NCBI RefSeq assembly: GCF_018215265.2
Contig: NZ_CP136562.1
Span: 62,001 to 126,000 of the forward strand
Direction of reading: 5' to 3'
Length of the DNA: 64,000 bases
DNA from: Paenarthrobacter sp. GOM3
GTDB lineage: Bacteria > Actinomycetota > Actinomycetes > Actinomycetales > Micrococcaceae
Shown here: one piece after another, positions 52,238 through 62,005 of the stretch
Layout of the letters: every line of letters begins with the position of its first letter
Numbering within the stretch: position 1 is the first letter of the stretch
The notes under the pieces: model-generated
Database searches by the model: none
Seen by the model: only the letters and a program-made list of their open reading frames with translations
What the model was told of the DNA's origin: nothing
Translations under genes and position numbers: made by a program

Positions 52238-52729
52238 TCAGTGTCCCGCAGCCGGAACGTAGCGCTTGATGGAAGCTTCCAGCTCGGCCTCGGCGGCGGC
52301 ACGGTCGCCCCAGCCCTCAGCCTTGACCCACTTGCCGGGCTCCAGGTCCTTGTAACGCGTGAAGAAGTGCTCGATTTCCTTGATCAGGAACTCGCTGACG
52401 TCGCTGACTTCCTGGATGTGGTCGAAACGTGCGTCAACAGGAACGCAGAGGACCTTGGCGTCTCCGCCGCCGTCGTCGGTCATGTTGAAGACGCCGATGG
52501 GGCGGGATTCAACGATGACGCCCGGGTGGAGGTCGAAGTCCTGGAGGAGCACCAGTGCGTCCAAGGGATCGCCGTCTTCGCCCAGCGTGTTCTCGAAGAA
52601 ACCGTAGTGCGTGGGGTACTGCATGGAGGTGAACAGTACGCGGTCCAGGCGGACACGGCCGGTTTCGTGGTCAACTTCGTACTTGACGCGCGATCCCTTG
52701 GGGATCTCGATGGTCACGTCGTGCTTCAT
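52238..52729 (-). CDS. ppa: Inorganic pyrophosphatase (family I)
   Basis: The 163-residue protein hydrolyses pyrophosphate to drive biosynthesis. It has the signature [12 protein letters not shown] with metal-binding aspartates, the substrate residues in [12 protein letters not shown], and [20 protein letters not shown] lies 6 nt upstream of ATG 52729. The length is typical for family I enzymes. It is divergent from dacB, and a terminator separates it from the WXG100 operon downstream. Confidence 0.97.
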   Translation of the reverse strand: MKHDVTIEIPKGSRVKYEVDHETGRVRLDRVLFTSMQYPTHYGFFENTLGEDGDPLDALVLLQDFDLHPGVIVESRPIGVFNMTDDGGGDAKVLCVPVDARFDHIQEVSDVSEFLIKEIEHFFTRYKDLEPGKWVKAEGWGDRAAAEAELEASIKRYVPAAGH

Positions 52730-52939
52730 GGAATGCTCCTTGACGGGTGTGGGTGGGGCGTCGCTCCGCCGAAGCGGCCGTCACGGGTGACGGTGCCTCA
52801 GGCAGGCTGCTCAGCCCGGGGCTGGCGGCAGGCAAAAATAGCAGCCGGTGCCGCCGACTACTATTGAGGATATAGCGAGAGGCCCGGGTTTCTTGAACCG
52901 GCGGGGACATTTCAGGACTGACAGGATCAAGCAACTTCC

Positions 52940-54388
52940 ATGATGGGCGTTAAAAACGGGGATGCCCGCTCAGGGTTATCCGCGGCGTGGGGGCGCTTGA
53001 AATGGCCGGTGCTGTTGGCCTCCGTCCTGCTGTGCCTCGGTGCCGTAGTGGTGGCCGGGATGATGCCCGGGCTGCTTTCACTGCCCAAACCGACGCCGTC
53101 AACACCCGCCTGGCAGCAGGAACCGCAGCACCTTTCCAACGCGCGCGGGGTCCTTCCCCTGGACGCAAACGCCCCGCTCCCGGCGTCCGCGGAGGTCACG
53201 GCACTCCTCGATGCCACGTTGAAACCGGACGGTGCGGGCAGCATCAGCGGCGTCGTCATGGACGCTTCCACCGGCAAAGTCCTCTTTGACCGCGACGCCT
53301 CGGCCAACCGGATCCCGGCGTCGAACATGAAACTGCTGACCGCCGTCGCAGCCCTGAAAGCCCTGGGTCCGGACACGCGCTTCACCACCCGCGTGCTGGG
53401 ATCCGACAATCCCTCCACGGTTGTACTGACCGGGGGAGGGGACGTGCTGCTGGGTGCTTCCCCCTCCGATCCCAACGCCGTCATGGGCAGGGCAGGCCTG
53501 GCGTCCTTGGCCGCAGATACGGCCACCGCGTTGACGGCCGCTGGAGTCAAAGGCCCAGTCACCGTTCAGGTGGACGACACCCTGTTCAGCGGCGCGCCCC
53601 TCAACCCGGCCTGGAGCCTGGACGACGTCGCCGCCGGCGAGACAGCACCCCTGTTTTCGCTGGCGTTGAATTCGGGCCGATACTCGCCGACCGTGATGAG
53701 CGGGCCCCGGCCCCAGGATTCTGCGGTCACCACCGCCCAGGCGTTCGCCGAGCAGTTGGCGGCTGCCGGCGTAGCGGTGAGTCCCGGCGTCGAACGCGGA
53801 AAGGGCCTCCCCACCAAGGTGCTGGCCGCAGCTGAGTCCGCCACCGTCAGCGAACAGGTCGACCTCATGCTGGAGACCTCGGATAACTTCCTCGCCGAGG
53901 CCTTGGGCCGGATGACCGCAGCCGCGTCCGGCAAGGAAGCCACGTACGACGGCGCCACTGCGGCCGTGCGGCAAAGGTTGGCGGAGTTGGGGATCGCCAC
54001 GGATTCGATGCAGTTGGCCGACGTATCGGGCCTTGCCTTGGAAAACCAGGTCAGCGCCCGGCAGTTCGTCGAGGTTGTCCGTGCAATCACCAGCGGCCCG
54101 GACCTTTCCCTCCGCACGGCATTGGACGGTTTCCCGGTAGCTGGACTGACCGGCACCCTGGATAACAGGTACGTGGATGCCAGCACGGCCGAAGGTGCTG
54201 GACTGGTCCGCGCCAAGACCGGGACGTTGAATTCAGTGATCGCACTGAGCGGCTATGTGGTTGACGCCGATGGCCGGCTGCTGGTGTTCTCGTTCATCGG
54301 CAATGGACTCGAACCCGGTGCCGCCGGAAACAAGGTAGCTATGGACCGGGCAGCGTCAGGTCTGGCCTCGTGCGGCTGCCGCAGTTGA
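52940..54388 (+). CDS. dacB: D-alanyl-D-alanine carboxypeptidase/endopeptidase (PBP4, class C)
   Basis: This 482-residue penicillin-binding protein trims peptidoglycan stem peptides. A single N-terminal membrane segment or signal (about 21-48, WPVLLASVLLCLGAVVVAGMM) places the enzyme outside. The active-site serine is in SNMK (S128, K131), the second motif is SDN (314-316) and the third is KTG (426-428), in the right order and spacing. It is the first gene of a cluster that continues with DUF2342, tilS and hpt. It is divergent from ppa. Confidence 0.95.
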   Translation: MMGVKNGDARSGLSAAWGRLKWPVLLASVLLCLGAVVVAGMMPGLLSLPKPTPSTPAWQQEPQHLSNARGVLPLDANAPLPASAEVTALLDATLKPDGAGSISGVVMDASTGKVLFDRDASANRIPASNMKLLTAVAALKALGPDTRFTTRVLGSDNPSTVVLTGGGDVLLGASPSDPNAVMGRAGLASLAADTATALTAAGVKGPVTVQVDDTLFSGAPLNPAWSLDDVAAGETAPLFSLALNSGRYSPTVMSGPRPQDSAVTTAQAFAEQLAAAGVAVSPGVERGKGLPTKVLAAAESATVSEQVDLMLETSDNFLAEALGRMTAAASGKEATYDGATAAVRQRLAELGIATDSMQLADVSGLALENQVSARQFVEVVRAITSGPDLSLRTALDGFPVAGLTGTLDNRYVDASTAEGAGLVRAKTGTLNSVIALSGYVVDADGRLLVFSFIGNGLEPGAAGNKVAMDRAASGLASCGCRS

Positions 54389-54439
54389 AGCTCCGCGTCC
54401 AGCGAACTTAACGGCTCATTGTCAGTCACGTGTGGTGTG

Positions 54440-55570
54440 ATGGTCCGTATGGTGTCATCTGCCCGCGAATCGTCAGCAGGGGCCCCGTCCCTGATCAATT
54501 GGGACCTGGCCGCCTCTACGGCTGCTCGGCTTGCCCCTCCAGGTCCTGAGCTCAGCGCAGGGGAGATCGGCAAGGCGGTGGATAACCTGCGGTTCAACGC
54601 GGACATCTCCGTCCCCCACGTGCACGACATCACGGGCCTGGATGCCGCGAGGGACCTGCGTGACTCCCATGTCCTGGTGGTGGACCGTGCCTCCTGGTCC
54701 AAGGCCAACACGCAGAGCTTCGCCGTGATGCTCCAACCCGCGCTGCAGAAAATGGTTGAGAGCCGCAGCAGTGTGGCCATGACCCCGGCAGCCGCAGCCG
54801 CCAGCGGTGCCATCACCGGCACCCAGCTCGGGGCCGTCCTCGCCTTCCTGTCCAGCAAGGTCCTGGGACAGTACGACCCCTTCGCGGCCCTTGCCCCGGG
54901 CGCAAACGTTCCTCCGGGCGGCAGGCTCCTCCTGGTGGCGCCCAACATCATCTCCGTGGAGCGCGAACTCAACGTCCACCCCGACGATTTCCGGCTCTGG
55001 GTCTGCCTCCATGAGCAAACCCACCGTGTGCAGTTTGCCGCGGCGCCGTGGCTCCGGCATCACATGCTGGACGAGATCGAAAAGCTCAGCGGCAACCTGC
55101 TGGGCAACATGGATTCCTTGGTTGACCGGGCAGGCGCCATCGCCAAGTCCCTGCGAGATCGCAATCCCTCAGACAAGGTGCCCGGCCGCGGGGCCATCCT
55201 GGACCTGCTCCAGAACCCCGAGGAAAAGGCCTCCCTCTCCCACATCACCGCCGTGATGAGCCTCCTGGAGGGTCACGCCAACGTGGTGATGGACGCGGTG
55301 GACGCCAGCATCGTTCCGTCCGTGCGTACCATCCGCCAGCGCTTCAACGAGCGCGGCAAAGAACGGGGCGTGGTGGAGAAATTCATCCGCAACCTCCTCG
55401 GCCTGGACGCCAAGATGCGGCAATACACGGACGGCGCCAAGTTCGTCCGCCAAGTTGTTGCCGTGGCCGGGATGGAAGGCTTCAACAAGGTTTGGGACGC
55501 CGCCGAGCATCTCCCCACGGAAGAGGAAATCCATAACTCCAAATTGTGGCTGGAGCGGATGGGGCTTTGA
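54440..55570 (+). CDS. DUF2342/zinc-dependent metalloprotease-like protein
   Basis: The protein of about 376 residues contains HEQTH (in WVCLHEQTHRVQF, near residue 190), a gluzincin-type HExxH zinc motif, followed by a helical domain. It belongs to the family often annotated as a zinc-dependent metalloprotease or coenzyme F420-associated protein (DUF2342), conserved next to tilS in actinobacteria. The start is uncertain: ATG 54440 is my choice, ATG 54449 and TTG 54419 also fit, and none has a clear ribosome site. It overlaps tilS by 4 bp. Confidence 0.8.
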   Translation: MVRMVSSARESSAGAPSLINWDLAASTAARLAPPGPELSAGEIGKAVDNLRFNADISVPHVHDITGLDAARDLRDSHVLVVDRASWSKANTQSFAVMLQPALQKMVESRSSVAMTPAAAAASGAITGTQLGAVLAFLSSKVLGQYDPFAALAPGANVPPGGRLLLVAPNIISVERELNVHPDDFRLWVCLHEQTHRVQFAAAPWLRHHMLDEIEKLSGNLLGNMDSLVDRAGAIAKSLRDRNPSDKVPGRGAILDLLQNPEEKASLSHITAVMSLLEGHANVVMDAVDASIVPSVRTIRQRFNERGKERGVVEKFIRNLLGLDAKMRQYTDGAKFVRQVVAVAGMEGFNKVWDAAEHLPTEEEIHNSKLWLERMGL

Positions 55571-56790
55571 GTTTTTCCGATGAAGCGGGCGCTTCGGCTG
55601 GTACGGCGGGCGACGCTCCCGTTCCTACAGCCGCCGCTGGTAGGGGACGACGGCGGCCAGGGCGTTTAGCGCCGGTCGTCGGCAAGGCACGGAAGCAGTT
55701 GCAAAACGCCCTCGCCACCGCAGGTTATCCGTCACATGTGCTTGTGGCCTGCAGTGGAGGCCCGGATTCCTTGGCGCTCGCAGCAGTTGCCGCGTACTTT
55801 GCCAGGCGTGGACACGTGGATGGGCATCCGGTGTCAGTAGCGGGGGTGGTGGTTGACCACCAATTGCAGCCCGGCTCGGCTGACGTCGCTGCCCGGACTG
55901 CATCGGTGTTGCGCGAGTTGGGGCTCGCCCCGGTGGAAGTGCGCACCGTGGACGTTGCTGCCACCGGGTTTGGGCCCGAGGCCGCCGCCCGGGATGCCCG
56001 TCACGCCGCCCTCGACGCCGCCGCTGATGACCTCGGTTGTGGGGCGATCCTCCTGGGCCACACCTTGGACGACCAAGCCGAACAGGTGCTTCTGGGGCTT
56101 GCCCGCGGTTCCGGCACGCGATCCCTGGCTGGCATGAGGCCCGCCCGCGGGCGCCTACTCCGGCCCTTCCTCGGTCTTCGGCGCGAAGAGACGTTGGAGA
56201 TCTGCGAGGTTGAAGAACTAGATCCCTGGCATGATCCGAGCAACGCCGATCCGTCCTTTGCCCGCTCCCGGACGCGCGTGGAAGTCATGCCTGTCCTGGA
56301 AGAGAAGCTCGGGCCGGGAGTGGCCGAGTCCTTGGCCCGGACCGCGGCCATCCTTCAGCAGGACGCCGATTTCCTCGAGGACCTTGCCAACGAGACCTAT
56401 CTCTCACTTGTCCGGCGCGAGGATGGGGACGCGTGGTTGCCCGAGGACGCCGTCCGGGAACTGCCCGCGGCCCTGAGGTTCCGCGTCATTGCGAAGGCAG
56501 CCTCCGACGTCGGGGGCCAGCAGCCCGGCTACGGGCGGCTCCAAGCCGCGGAAGCCCTGCTTCGGCGGCAGGGATCGGCCGGCCCGGTGGAACTCCCCGG
56601 GCACGTGAGCGTATTCCGTTTATCCCTCAGCGATCTGGAACAGCAGCGGTGGGACCTGCCAGGTTCCGCGACCGCTGCGCCCCTGCCCGCAGCCACCTCC
56701 GCAAGCCAGGATTCGGCCGGGGTCGGTCCCCGCGATGCCGCGCGCTGTGGGAAGCTAGTATTCCGGCATCAGAAACCGTCCCAACAGTAG
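55567..56790 (+). CDS. tilS: tRNA(Ile)-lysidine synthetase
   Basis: The 407-residue N-type ATP pyrophosphatase modifies the wobble cytidine of tRNA-Ile(CAU) with lysine, so the tRNA reads AUA. The PP-loop SGGPDS is at 63-68, and [21 protein letters not shown] and the [16 protein letters not shown] region are typical. The first 35 residues are poorly conserved. TTG 55567 overlaps the preceding stop codon by 4 bp and has GGAG/GGATGGGG before it; GTG 55546 is an alternative. It is followed by hpt, the conserved order. Confidence 0.93.
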   Translation: MSFSDEAGASAGTAGDAPVPTAAAGRGRRRPGRLAPVVGKARKQLQNALATAGYPSHVLVACSGGPDSLALAAVAAYFARRGHVDGHPVSVAGVVVDHQLQPGSADVAARTASVLRELGLAPVEVRTVDVAATGFGPEAAARDARHAALDAAADDLGCGAILLGHTLDDQAEQVLLGLARGSGTRSLAGMRPARGRLLRPFLGLRREETLEICEVEELDPWHDPSNADPSFARSRTRVEVMPVLEEKLGPGVAESLARTAAILQQDADFLEDLANETYLSLVRREDGDAWLPEDAVRELPAALRFRVIAKAASDVGGQQPGYGRLQAAEALLRRQGSAGPVELPGHVSVFRLSLSDLEQQRWDLPGSATAAPLPAATSASQDSAGVGPRDAARCGKLVFRHQKPSQQ

Positions 56791-56821
56791 CCGCACCCGA
56801 GCATCAAAACAGGAGCCATTG

Positions 56822-57373
56822 GTGGATTCAAACGACGTCCAGGCAGATCTCAAGCACGTTCTTTACACCAAAGAGCAGATCCAAACACGCATCGCGGAAC
56901 TCGCGGCGCAGATCGACAAGGACTACGAGGGCCGCGACATCCTTGTCGTCGGCGTCCTCAAGGGTGCGGTGATGGTCATGGCTGACCTGGCACGCGCGCT
57001 GCACAGCCACGTCAGCATGGACTGGATGGCAGTCTCTTCGTACGGTTCGGGAACGCAATCGTCAGGTGTTGTCCGGATCCTCAAGGACCTGGACACCGAC
57101 CTCATGGGCAAGGATGTCCTGATCGTCGAGGACATCATCGATTCCGGCCTGACCCTTTCCTGGCTCAAGTCCAACCTCGAATCCCGCGGCACGGCCAGCG
57201 TCGAGATCTGCACGGCATTCCGTAAGCCGACCGCAGCCAAGGTGGAAATCGACGTCAAGTACGTCGGCTACGACATCCCCAACGAATTCGTCGTGGGCTA
57301 CGGCCTCGACTACGCCGAAAAGTACCGCAACCTGGACTTCGTCGGCACCCTGGCTCCGCACGTCTACGAGTAG
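56822..57373 (+). CDS. hpt: Hypoxanthine phosphoribosyltransferase
   Basis: The 183-residue enzyme makes IMP and GMP from hypoxanthine or guanine and PRPP in purine salvage. The PRPP-binding motif is [13 protein letters not shown] near residue 105, and [16 protein letters not shown] and [12 protein letters not shown] mark the active site and flexible loop. GTG 56822 has AGGAG 6 nt upstream, which decides it over TTG 56819. In related genomes ftsH usually follows directly; here a 2.5-kb accessory region intervenes. Confidence 0.96.
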   Translation: MDSNDVQADLKHVLYTKEQIQTRIAELAAQIDKDYEGRDILVVGVLKGAVMVMADLARALHSHVSMDWMAVSSYGSGTQSSGVVRILKDLDTDLMGKDVLIVEDIIDSGLTLSWLKSNLESRGTASVEICTAFRKPTAAKVEIDVKYVGYDIPNEFVVGYGLDYAEKYRNLDFVGTLAPHVYE

Positions 57374-57458
57374 GCAGCGCCGCACCACCCGCTTTCACAG
57401 CGCCGCACCACTTGCCGCTTTTCGCACCCACAATCACTGGTGCGCTGGGCGGGAAGGG

Positions 57459-57640
57459 GTGCGGCGTGTGCGCTTAAGGGGTGCGTCCGGCGGAACCGTG
57501 TGCGCTGGAGGGGTGCGTCCGGCGGCACCGTGTGCGCTGGAGGGGTGCGTCCGGCGGAACCGTGTGCGCTGGAGGGGTGCGTCCGGCGGAACCGTGTGCG
57601 CTTCAGGGGTGCGTCCGGCGGCACCGTGTGCGCTTGTGGT
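57459..57640. repeat. Five perfect-period 32-bp tandem repeats in a gene-free gap
   Basis: Full copies start at 57481, 57513, 57545, 57577 and 57609, each 32 bp (GTGCGTCCGGCGG followed by AACC or CACC and GTGTGCGCTGGAGGG variants). A shortened 22-bp copy lies at 57459-57480. Because 32 is not a multiple of three, the unit cycles through all frames and leaves long open frames on both strands that are not genes. The 332-bp gap between hpt and the C39-like gene contains little else except a CGCCGCACCAC direct repeat near 57378 and 57400. The period matches the 837 and 15858 repeats, but the sequence does not. Confidence 0.92.
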
Positions 57641-57705
57641 GACGGGGGTCCGGTTGGGCTGCCCCCGGCCTCGGAACGCGGCCCTGCCCGGCGCTAAACT
57701 GGAAT

Positions 57706-58548
57706 ATGACCGGTGCCCCCGCCCGTCCATTCCTTTGGCTCGTCGTCGTGGCGACCGTCCTTACGGGATGCACTCCTTCTTCCGGTGCCGGGGAAATCGC
57801 CTCCGCTCAGCCGCAGGCATCCATCACAGTGACCCCGCCGCAGGCCGCGCCCACACCGTCGTCGCCGCTCCCGGGCGATTCGCAGAGCACCGCCCCGCCG
57901 CAGGCCGCGCCCACAACCCCGCCCCCGCCGCCGGTGCCTCAGCCGTTCGCGCTGAACCTCTTCCGTGAGGGCGACTTTGTGCCGCAATACACGTTTGACT
58001 GGTGCGTTGCCGCGAGCATCCAGATGGCCCACAATCTGGTGGACGACACCGGTGGTGGAACCTGGGCCGCTTCTGCGCAGCAAGGCGAGTTGTGGGAAAT
58101 GGCCAGGGCGAGGTCGTCGGATTCGTTCAACGGGGCAAACCCCTTTGGCTGGGCGCAGGTACTCAACGAGGTTGGAATGGGTCCCTACAAAGTAGTGAGC
58201 GTCGCCAATTACGACGATTCACTCCGGACTGCGGCGCGGGCGATCACCGAAACCGGCCGACCCGTGGGCTTGGTGATGTGGAGTGGCCGTCATGCCTGGG
58301 TCATGAGTGGGTTCGAATCCTTGGGGGATCCTCGGGTATTCACGGACTTCTCCGTCACGGGTGTTCGTGTTCTGGATCCGTTGTATCCGCACGGGAGCGG
58401 CCAGTGGGGGCCATCGCCGGAACCCAACAGCCTGATCACTCCCGGGCAATTGGCTACCCAATTCGTGGTCCGCGAGCCACGGCGGTGGAGCAATCAGTTG
58501 CCCGCAGGCTACTTGCTGGTCCTGCCGGTGGGCGCCGTCAATGGTTAG
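57706..58548 (+). CDS. Secreted lipoprotein with a C39-like papain-fold peptidase domain
   Basis: The 280-residue protein has a signal peptide ending in a lipobox (VVVATVLTGC, Cys 22), a proline/serine-rich linker of about 60 residues (TPPQAAPTPSSPLPGD, TPPPPPVPQPF), and a C-terminal domain with the catalytic Cys in DWCVAASIQM, the His in GRHAWVMSGF and the Asp in VLDPLYP, a papain-like C39-type triad. It should be tethered outside the cell and cleave peptides or cell-wall bridges. It lies between hpt and ftsH, on the same strand. Its role is unknown. Confidence 0.8.
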   Translation: MTGAPARPFLWLVVVATVLTGCTPSSGAGEIASAQPQASITVTPPQAAPTPSSPLPGDSQSTAPPQAAPTTPPPPPVPQPFALNLFREGDFVPQYTFDWCVAASIQMAHNLVDDTGGGTWAASAQQGELWEMARARSSDSFNGANPFGWAQVLNEVGMGPYKVVSVANYDDSLRTAARAITETGRPVGLVMWSGRHAWVMSGFESLGDPRVFTDFSVTGVRVLDPLYPHGSGQWGPSPEPNSLITPGQLATQFVVREPRRWSNQLPAGYLLVLPVGAVNG

Positions 58549-58556
58549 GTCCCGAG

Positions 58557-59534
58557 TCACGCCGCACGCCTGGACTTCAGCCCTCCGTCATTCAAGATCC
58601 GTGCGAAGGTTCGGGGGTTCATCATCTCCGCCCAGTCCCAGCGGATGACGGTTAGCCCCAGAGCCCGCAGCCCGTTCTCGCGGGCTTTTTCGGCCATCAC
58701 GGCTTGCTGAATGGTCTGCTGGCCGCGCAGCTTGTTGCGCAGGTATTTTCCCTGACCGTCGAATTCACCCACGAGATCGAGCTCTGGCCACCAAAAGTCT
58801 GTTCGTGCAGTTCGCCCGCTCCTTAAAGTGAACGAACCTTGGAGCCTGGGTTCCGGGAAGTTGAGCAGAATCATCTGCGCCCGGCTGATGGATTCACCCA
58901 CGGATTCGGACTTGTCTGTCGATAGATCGAGAATCCGGGCGACACGTCGTTGTCTTGTCTGATGACCAAGGGCGGAAGCGGCGTCGCGCAAATCCCCTGC
59001 GTTCGATGGTGAACCCCACGCTTTCTCCTTGTCCCAACTGCCGGCATCCACGGAGTCGCCGGGCGCGTGTTTCCGTAGGCTGCTGTCCACGACGGCCAAC
59101 GCTTCGGCGAAGTTCAATGTTGAAGCCAGTTCAACGGTTGTCCGTAGCTTGTCCGTGACGCGAAAGCCGCCCAGCTGCGTCACCCCAACATCCAAACTTC
59201 CAAGGGTTCTTTGGATGCCGTGCTTCGATCGTCCCCCTCTCGGGTCCGAGGTGACGGTACATAGTTGGCTGGGCGTCCCTACTACACCCAGCCCCCAGAG
59301 GAGTGCGGCTGTCTGCAGGTTGAAGGTGGGCGGCGTCAATGTTGTGTTGACCAGTGCTGCTGCCCGAAGTCCATGGCGCTGGAGGTCGTTCAGGTGGGCC
59401 CAGTAGTCCGCAGGAACGTAGGCGCCCCTACGAACACGGACCAACTCGCCACGCTTGCAGCGCTTAGCGAGGATACGGGGATCCTGTCCTATCCGCGCCG
59501 TATCTGAAGAGAGAATCAACTCGATGGCTGCCAT
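58557..59534 (-). CDS. AbiEi-like/DUF559-type protein
   Basis: The 325-residue protein starts with a winged-helix-like domain (DPRILAKRCKRGELVRVRRGAYVPADYW) of the AbiEi antitoxin-type N-terminal group, and ends with a DUF559/very-short-patch-repair-like domain (TDFWWPELDLVGEFDGQGKY ... NGLRALGLTVIRWDW). The D-x-x-E-F-D and the R-x-D residues resemble those of the nuclease fold. No AbiEii-type toxin is adjacent. Many Micrococcaceae carry several such genes, whose function is unknown. The ATG at 59534 is followed by the usual MAAIE start. Confidence 0.75.
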   Translation of the reverse strand: MAAIELILSSDTARIGQDPRILAKRCKRGELVRVRRGAYVPADYWAHLNDLQRHGLRAAALVNTTLTPPTFNLQTAALLWGLGVVGTPSQLCTVTSDPRGGRSKHGIQRTLGSLDVGVTQLGGFRVTDKLRTTVELASTLNFAEALAVVDSSLRKHAPGDSVDAGSWDKEKAWGSPSNAGDLRDAASALGHQTRQRRVARILDLSTDKSESVGESISRAQMILLNFPEPRLQGSFTLRSGRTARTDFWWPELDLVGEFDGQGKYLRNKLRGQQTIQQAVMAEKARENGLRALGLTVIRWDWAEMMNPRTFARILNDGGLKSRRAA

Positions 59535-59609
59535 AGGCCAACACTTTCAGCGGCGCAAAGGATCCACGACTGGAAACTCCTTCTATGTGGATAACAAGAG
59601 GAGCCCGGC

Positions 59610-59720
59610 GACGCGCCCTTTCCCGCCCTGCGCCCCCGTGCGTAGTTCGCGTCGCGCCCTTTACCGCCGGCCGCCCCCGAGGTTACGGGTGCGGCGGGCG
59701 TCAAAGGGTGCGCACCGCCC
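59610..59720. repeat. GC-rich inverted repeats upstream of ftsH
   Basis: GACGCGCCCTTT (59610) and GTCGCGCCCTTT (59651), 41 bp apart, are direct copies, each followed by CCGCC and a GCGCCCCC- or GCCGCCCCC-like tail. A third, inverted copy lies at about 59690-59715 (GGCGGGCGTCAAAGGGTGCG), so the second and third could fold into a long imperfect hairpin. This fills most of the 391-bp gap before ftsH. It has the look of a dispersed extragenic palindrome. Confidence 0.6.
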
Positions 59721-59750
59721 GGCACCCCCGTGTTTGGTGAGCAACAAACC

Positions 59751-59780
59751 CTGTCATGTCGCCCCGGACACGAGTATCCT
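59751..59780 (+). promoter_or_regulatory. Predicted ftsH promoter
   Basis: CTGTCA (59751-59756) and TATCCT (59775-59780) are 18 bp apart and match the housekeeping promoter at four of six positions each. The mRNA would have a leader of about 140 nt before ATG 59926, containing AGGAGGG at 59898. Confidence 0.45.
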
Positions 59781-59925
59781 GTGTACGCCCAGAGGGAACT
59801 TTTGGACTTTCCGGTGCGTGAATTACTGGGAACGGTGTATAGCTTGAAACTGAAGCAGCACCACTCGCGCGCAGAAGTTGCGCCTTGCAGCACTACCAGG
59901 AGGGACGGGGCAAAACCCCGATCAG

Positions 59926-61995
59926 ATGAAAGCTAAGAGTTTCTTCAAGGGCCCGGGCATCTGGATTGTTGTCGTCGTTGGCTTGCTCCTGGTGGCATTC
60001 GCGACACTTGCTCCGGGCGGTTCCACGCGCATTGACACCAAGGAAGGCCTCGAGCTCCTTTCCCAGAGCGGGAAGGTTGAGCAGGCCAAGATTTTCGACG
60101 CCGAGAATCGTGTTGACCTGGTACTCAAGGACAACCTGAACCTCGATGGTCAGGACAAGGGCAAGAACGTCCAGTTCTTCTACGTCACGGATCGCGGTCC
60201 TGATGTGGTGAAGGCTGTTACCAACGCCAACCCGGATAAGGGCTTCACGGACCAGCCGGTCGAGAACAATTGGTTCTCCGGCCTTTTCTCGCTTCTCATC
60301 CCGGTGCTGCTGCTGGGTGTCCTGTTCTGGTTCTTGCTTTCTCGCATGCAGGGCGGCGGTTCCAAGGTAATGCAGTTCGGCAAGTCCAAGGCCAAACTGG
60401 TCAACAAGGACATGCCGCAGGTGACTTTCTCCGACGTCGCCGGTGCTGACGAGGCCGTGGAAGAGCTCCAGGAAATCAAGGAATTCCTCCAGGAGCCCGC
60501 TAAGTTCCAGGCCGTAGGCGCCAAGATCCCTAAGGGTGTGCTGCTCTACGGCCCTCCAGGTACGGGTAAGACCCTGCTGGCCCGTGCTGTTGCTGGTGAA
60601 GCCGGTGTTCCCTTCTTCTCCATTTCGGGCTCGGACTTTGTGGAAATGTTCGTCGGTGTCGGTGCTTCCCGTGTCCGCGACCTCTTCGAGCAGGCCAAGG
60701 CAAGCTCTCCGGCCATCATCTTCGTCGACGAGATCGACGCTGTGGGCCGTCACCGTGGCGCCGGTATCGGCGGCGGTAATGACGAGCGCGAGCAGACGCT
60801 CAACCAGCTCCTCGTGGAGATGGACGGCTTCGACGTCAAGACCAACGTCATCCTCATCGCAGCCACCAACCGTCCGGACGTCCTGGACCCGGCATTGCTG
60901 CGCCCGGGCCGTTTCGACCGCCAGATCACCGTGGAAGCCCCGGACATGATCGGCCGCGAACAGATCCTCAACGTTCACGCCAAGGGCAAGCCGATGGCAC
61001 AAGGCATCGATCTACGGGCTGTGGCCAAGAAGACCCCCGGCTACACCGGTGCTGACTTGGCCAACGTGCTCAATGAGGCCGCACTGCTGACCGCGCGTTC
61101 CAACGCCAACCTGATTGACGACCGTGCCCTGGACGAGGCAATCGACCGCGTCATGGCCGGCCCGCAGAAGCGCAGCCGTGTCATGAAGGAACTTGAGCGC
61201 AAGATCACCGCTTACCACGAGGGTGGCCACGCGCTGGTTGCTGCGGCGCTGCGCAACTCGGCCCCGGTCACCAAGATCACCATCCTTCCCCGTGGTCGCG
61301 CCCTCGGTTACACCATGGTCATCCCCGAGGACGACAAGTACTCGGTTACCCGCAACGAACTGCTGGACCAGATGGCCTACGCCATGGGCGGCCGTGTTGC
61401 TGAGGAAATCGTGTTCCACGACCCCTCCACGGGTGCTTCCAACGACATTGAGAAGGCCACATCCACGGCCCGGAAAATGGTCACGCAGTACGGTATGAGC
61501 GAACGCGTTGGTGCCGTGAAGCTGGGCCAGGGCGGCGGCGAGCCGTTCCTCGGCCGCGATGCCGCACAGGAGCGCAACTTCTCGGACCAGATCGCCTACG
61601 TGGTGGATGAGGAAGTTCGTCGCCTGATCGACCAGGCACACGACGAGGCCTACGCCATCCTCACCGAAAACCGCGACGTCCTGGATCGCCTGGCGCTGGA
61701 ACTCCTGGAACGGGAAACCTTGAACCAGGCTGAGATCGCAGAGATCTTCCACGACATCCGGAAACGTGATTTCCGCGAGATCTGGCTGTCCAAGGAATCC
61801 CGCCCGGTCCAGTCGATCCCGCCGGTTGAAAGCCGTGCCGAGAAGGCTGAACGTGAGGCCCAGGAAGAAGCCAAGAAGGCCCGCCTGGACGAACCGTTGG
61901 ATGTCGTGGCCCCGCACGCCCAGGGCGTCAGCAGCCAAGAGTCCTTCGAGGCGCCGAATCCCAACGGCGGCCCTGACAACCCTCATCACGGCTAA
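59926..61995 (+). CDS. ftsH: ATP-dependent zinc metalloprotease FtsH
   Basis: The 689-residue membrane AAA protease degrades misassembled membrane and regulatory proteins. Two membrane segments (about 11-30 and 117-138) flank an extracytoplasmic domain; then the AAA domain with Walker A GPPGTGKT (209-216), Walker [12 protein letters not shown] (264-274) and the second region of homology LRPGRFDR, and the peptidase domain with zinc motif HEGGH (431-435). The C-terminal 60 residues are acidic and poorly conserved. ATG 59926 gives [18 protein letters not shown]; upstream AGGAGGG is too far to help, so the start rests on similarity. folE starts 11 bp after its stop. Confidence 0.97.
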   Translation: MKAKSFFKGPGIWIVVVVGLLLVAFATLAPGGSTRIDTKEGLELLSQSGKVEQAKIFDAENRVDLVLKDNLNLDGQDKGKNVQFFYVTDRGPDVVKAVTNANPDKGFTDQPVENNWFSGLFSLLIPVLLLGVLFWFLLSRMQGGGSKVMQFGKSKAKLVNKDMPQVTFSDVAGADEAVEELQEIKEFLQEPAKFQAVGAKIPKGVLLYGPPGTGKTLLARAVAGEAGVPFFSISGSDFVEMFVGVGASRVRDLFEQAKASSPAIIFVDEIDAVGRHRGAGIGGGNDEREQTLNQLLVEMDGFDVKTNVILIAATNRPDVLDPALLRPGRFDRQITVEAPDMIGREQILNVHAKGKPMAQGIDLRAVAKKTPGYTGADLANVLNEAALLTARSNANLIDDRALDEAIDRVMAGPQKRSRVMKELERKITAYHEGGHALVAAALRNSAPVTKITILPRGRALGYTMVIPEDDKYSVTRNELLDQMAYAMGGRVAEEIVFHDPSTGASNDIEKATSTARKMVTQYGMSERVGAVKLGQGGGEPFLGRDAAQERNFSDQIAYVVDEEVRRLIDQAHDEAYAILTENRDVLDRLALELLERETLNQAEIAEIFHDIRKRDFREIWLSKESRPVQSIPPVESRAEKAEREAQEEAKKARLDEPLDVVAPHAQGVSSQESFEAPNPNGGPDNPHHG

Positions 61996-62005
61996 GCTTT
62001 CTGCT

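Noticed and set aside
57434..57968. Several long open frames across the 32-bp repeat on both strands, up to 169 codons
   Set aside because: They arise because a GC-rich 32-bp unit with few stop codons cycles through the frames. They have no ribosome sites and repeat the same residues.
58305..58320. tRNA-like GGTTCGAATCC T-arm
   Set aside because: It is inside the C39-like coding sequence and no matching acceptor, D or anticodon arms surround it.
58557..59534. Complete AbiE toxin-antitoxin pair
   Set aside because: Only the AbiEi-like half is present; there is no AbiEii nucleotidyltransferase gene beside it, and the C-terminus is a DUF559-type domain.
61766..62005. N-terminal extension of folE inside ftsH
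   Set aside because: The frame overlaps the ftsH 3' end; GTG 62006 gives the usual FolE length and start.
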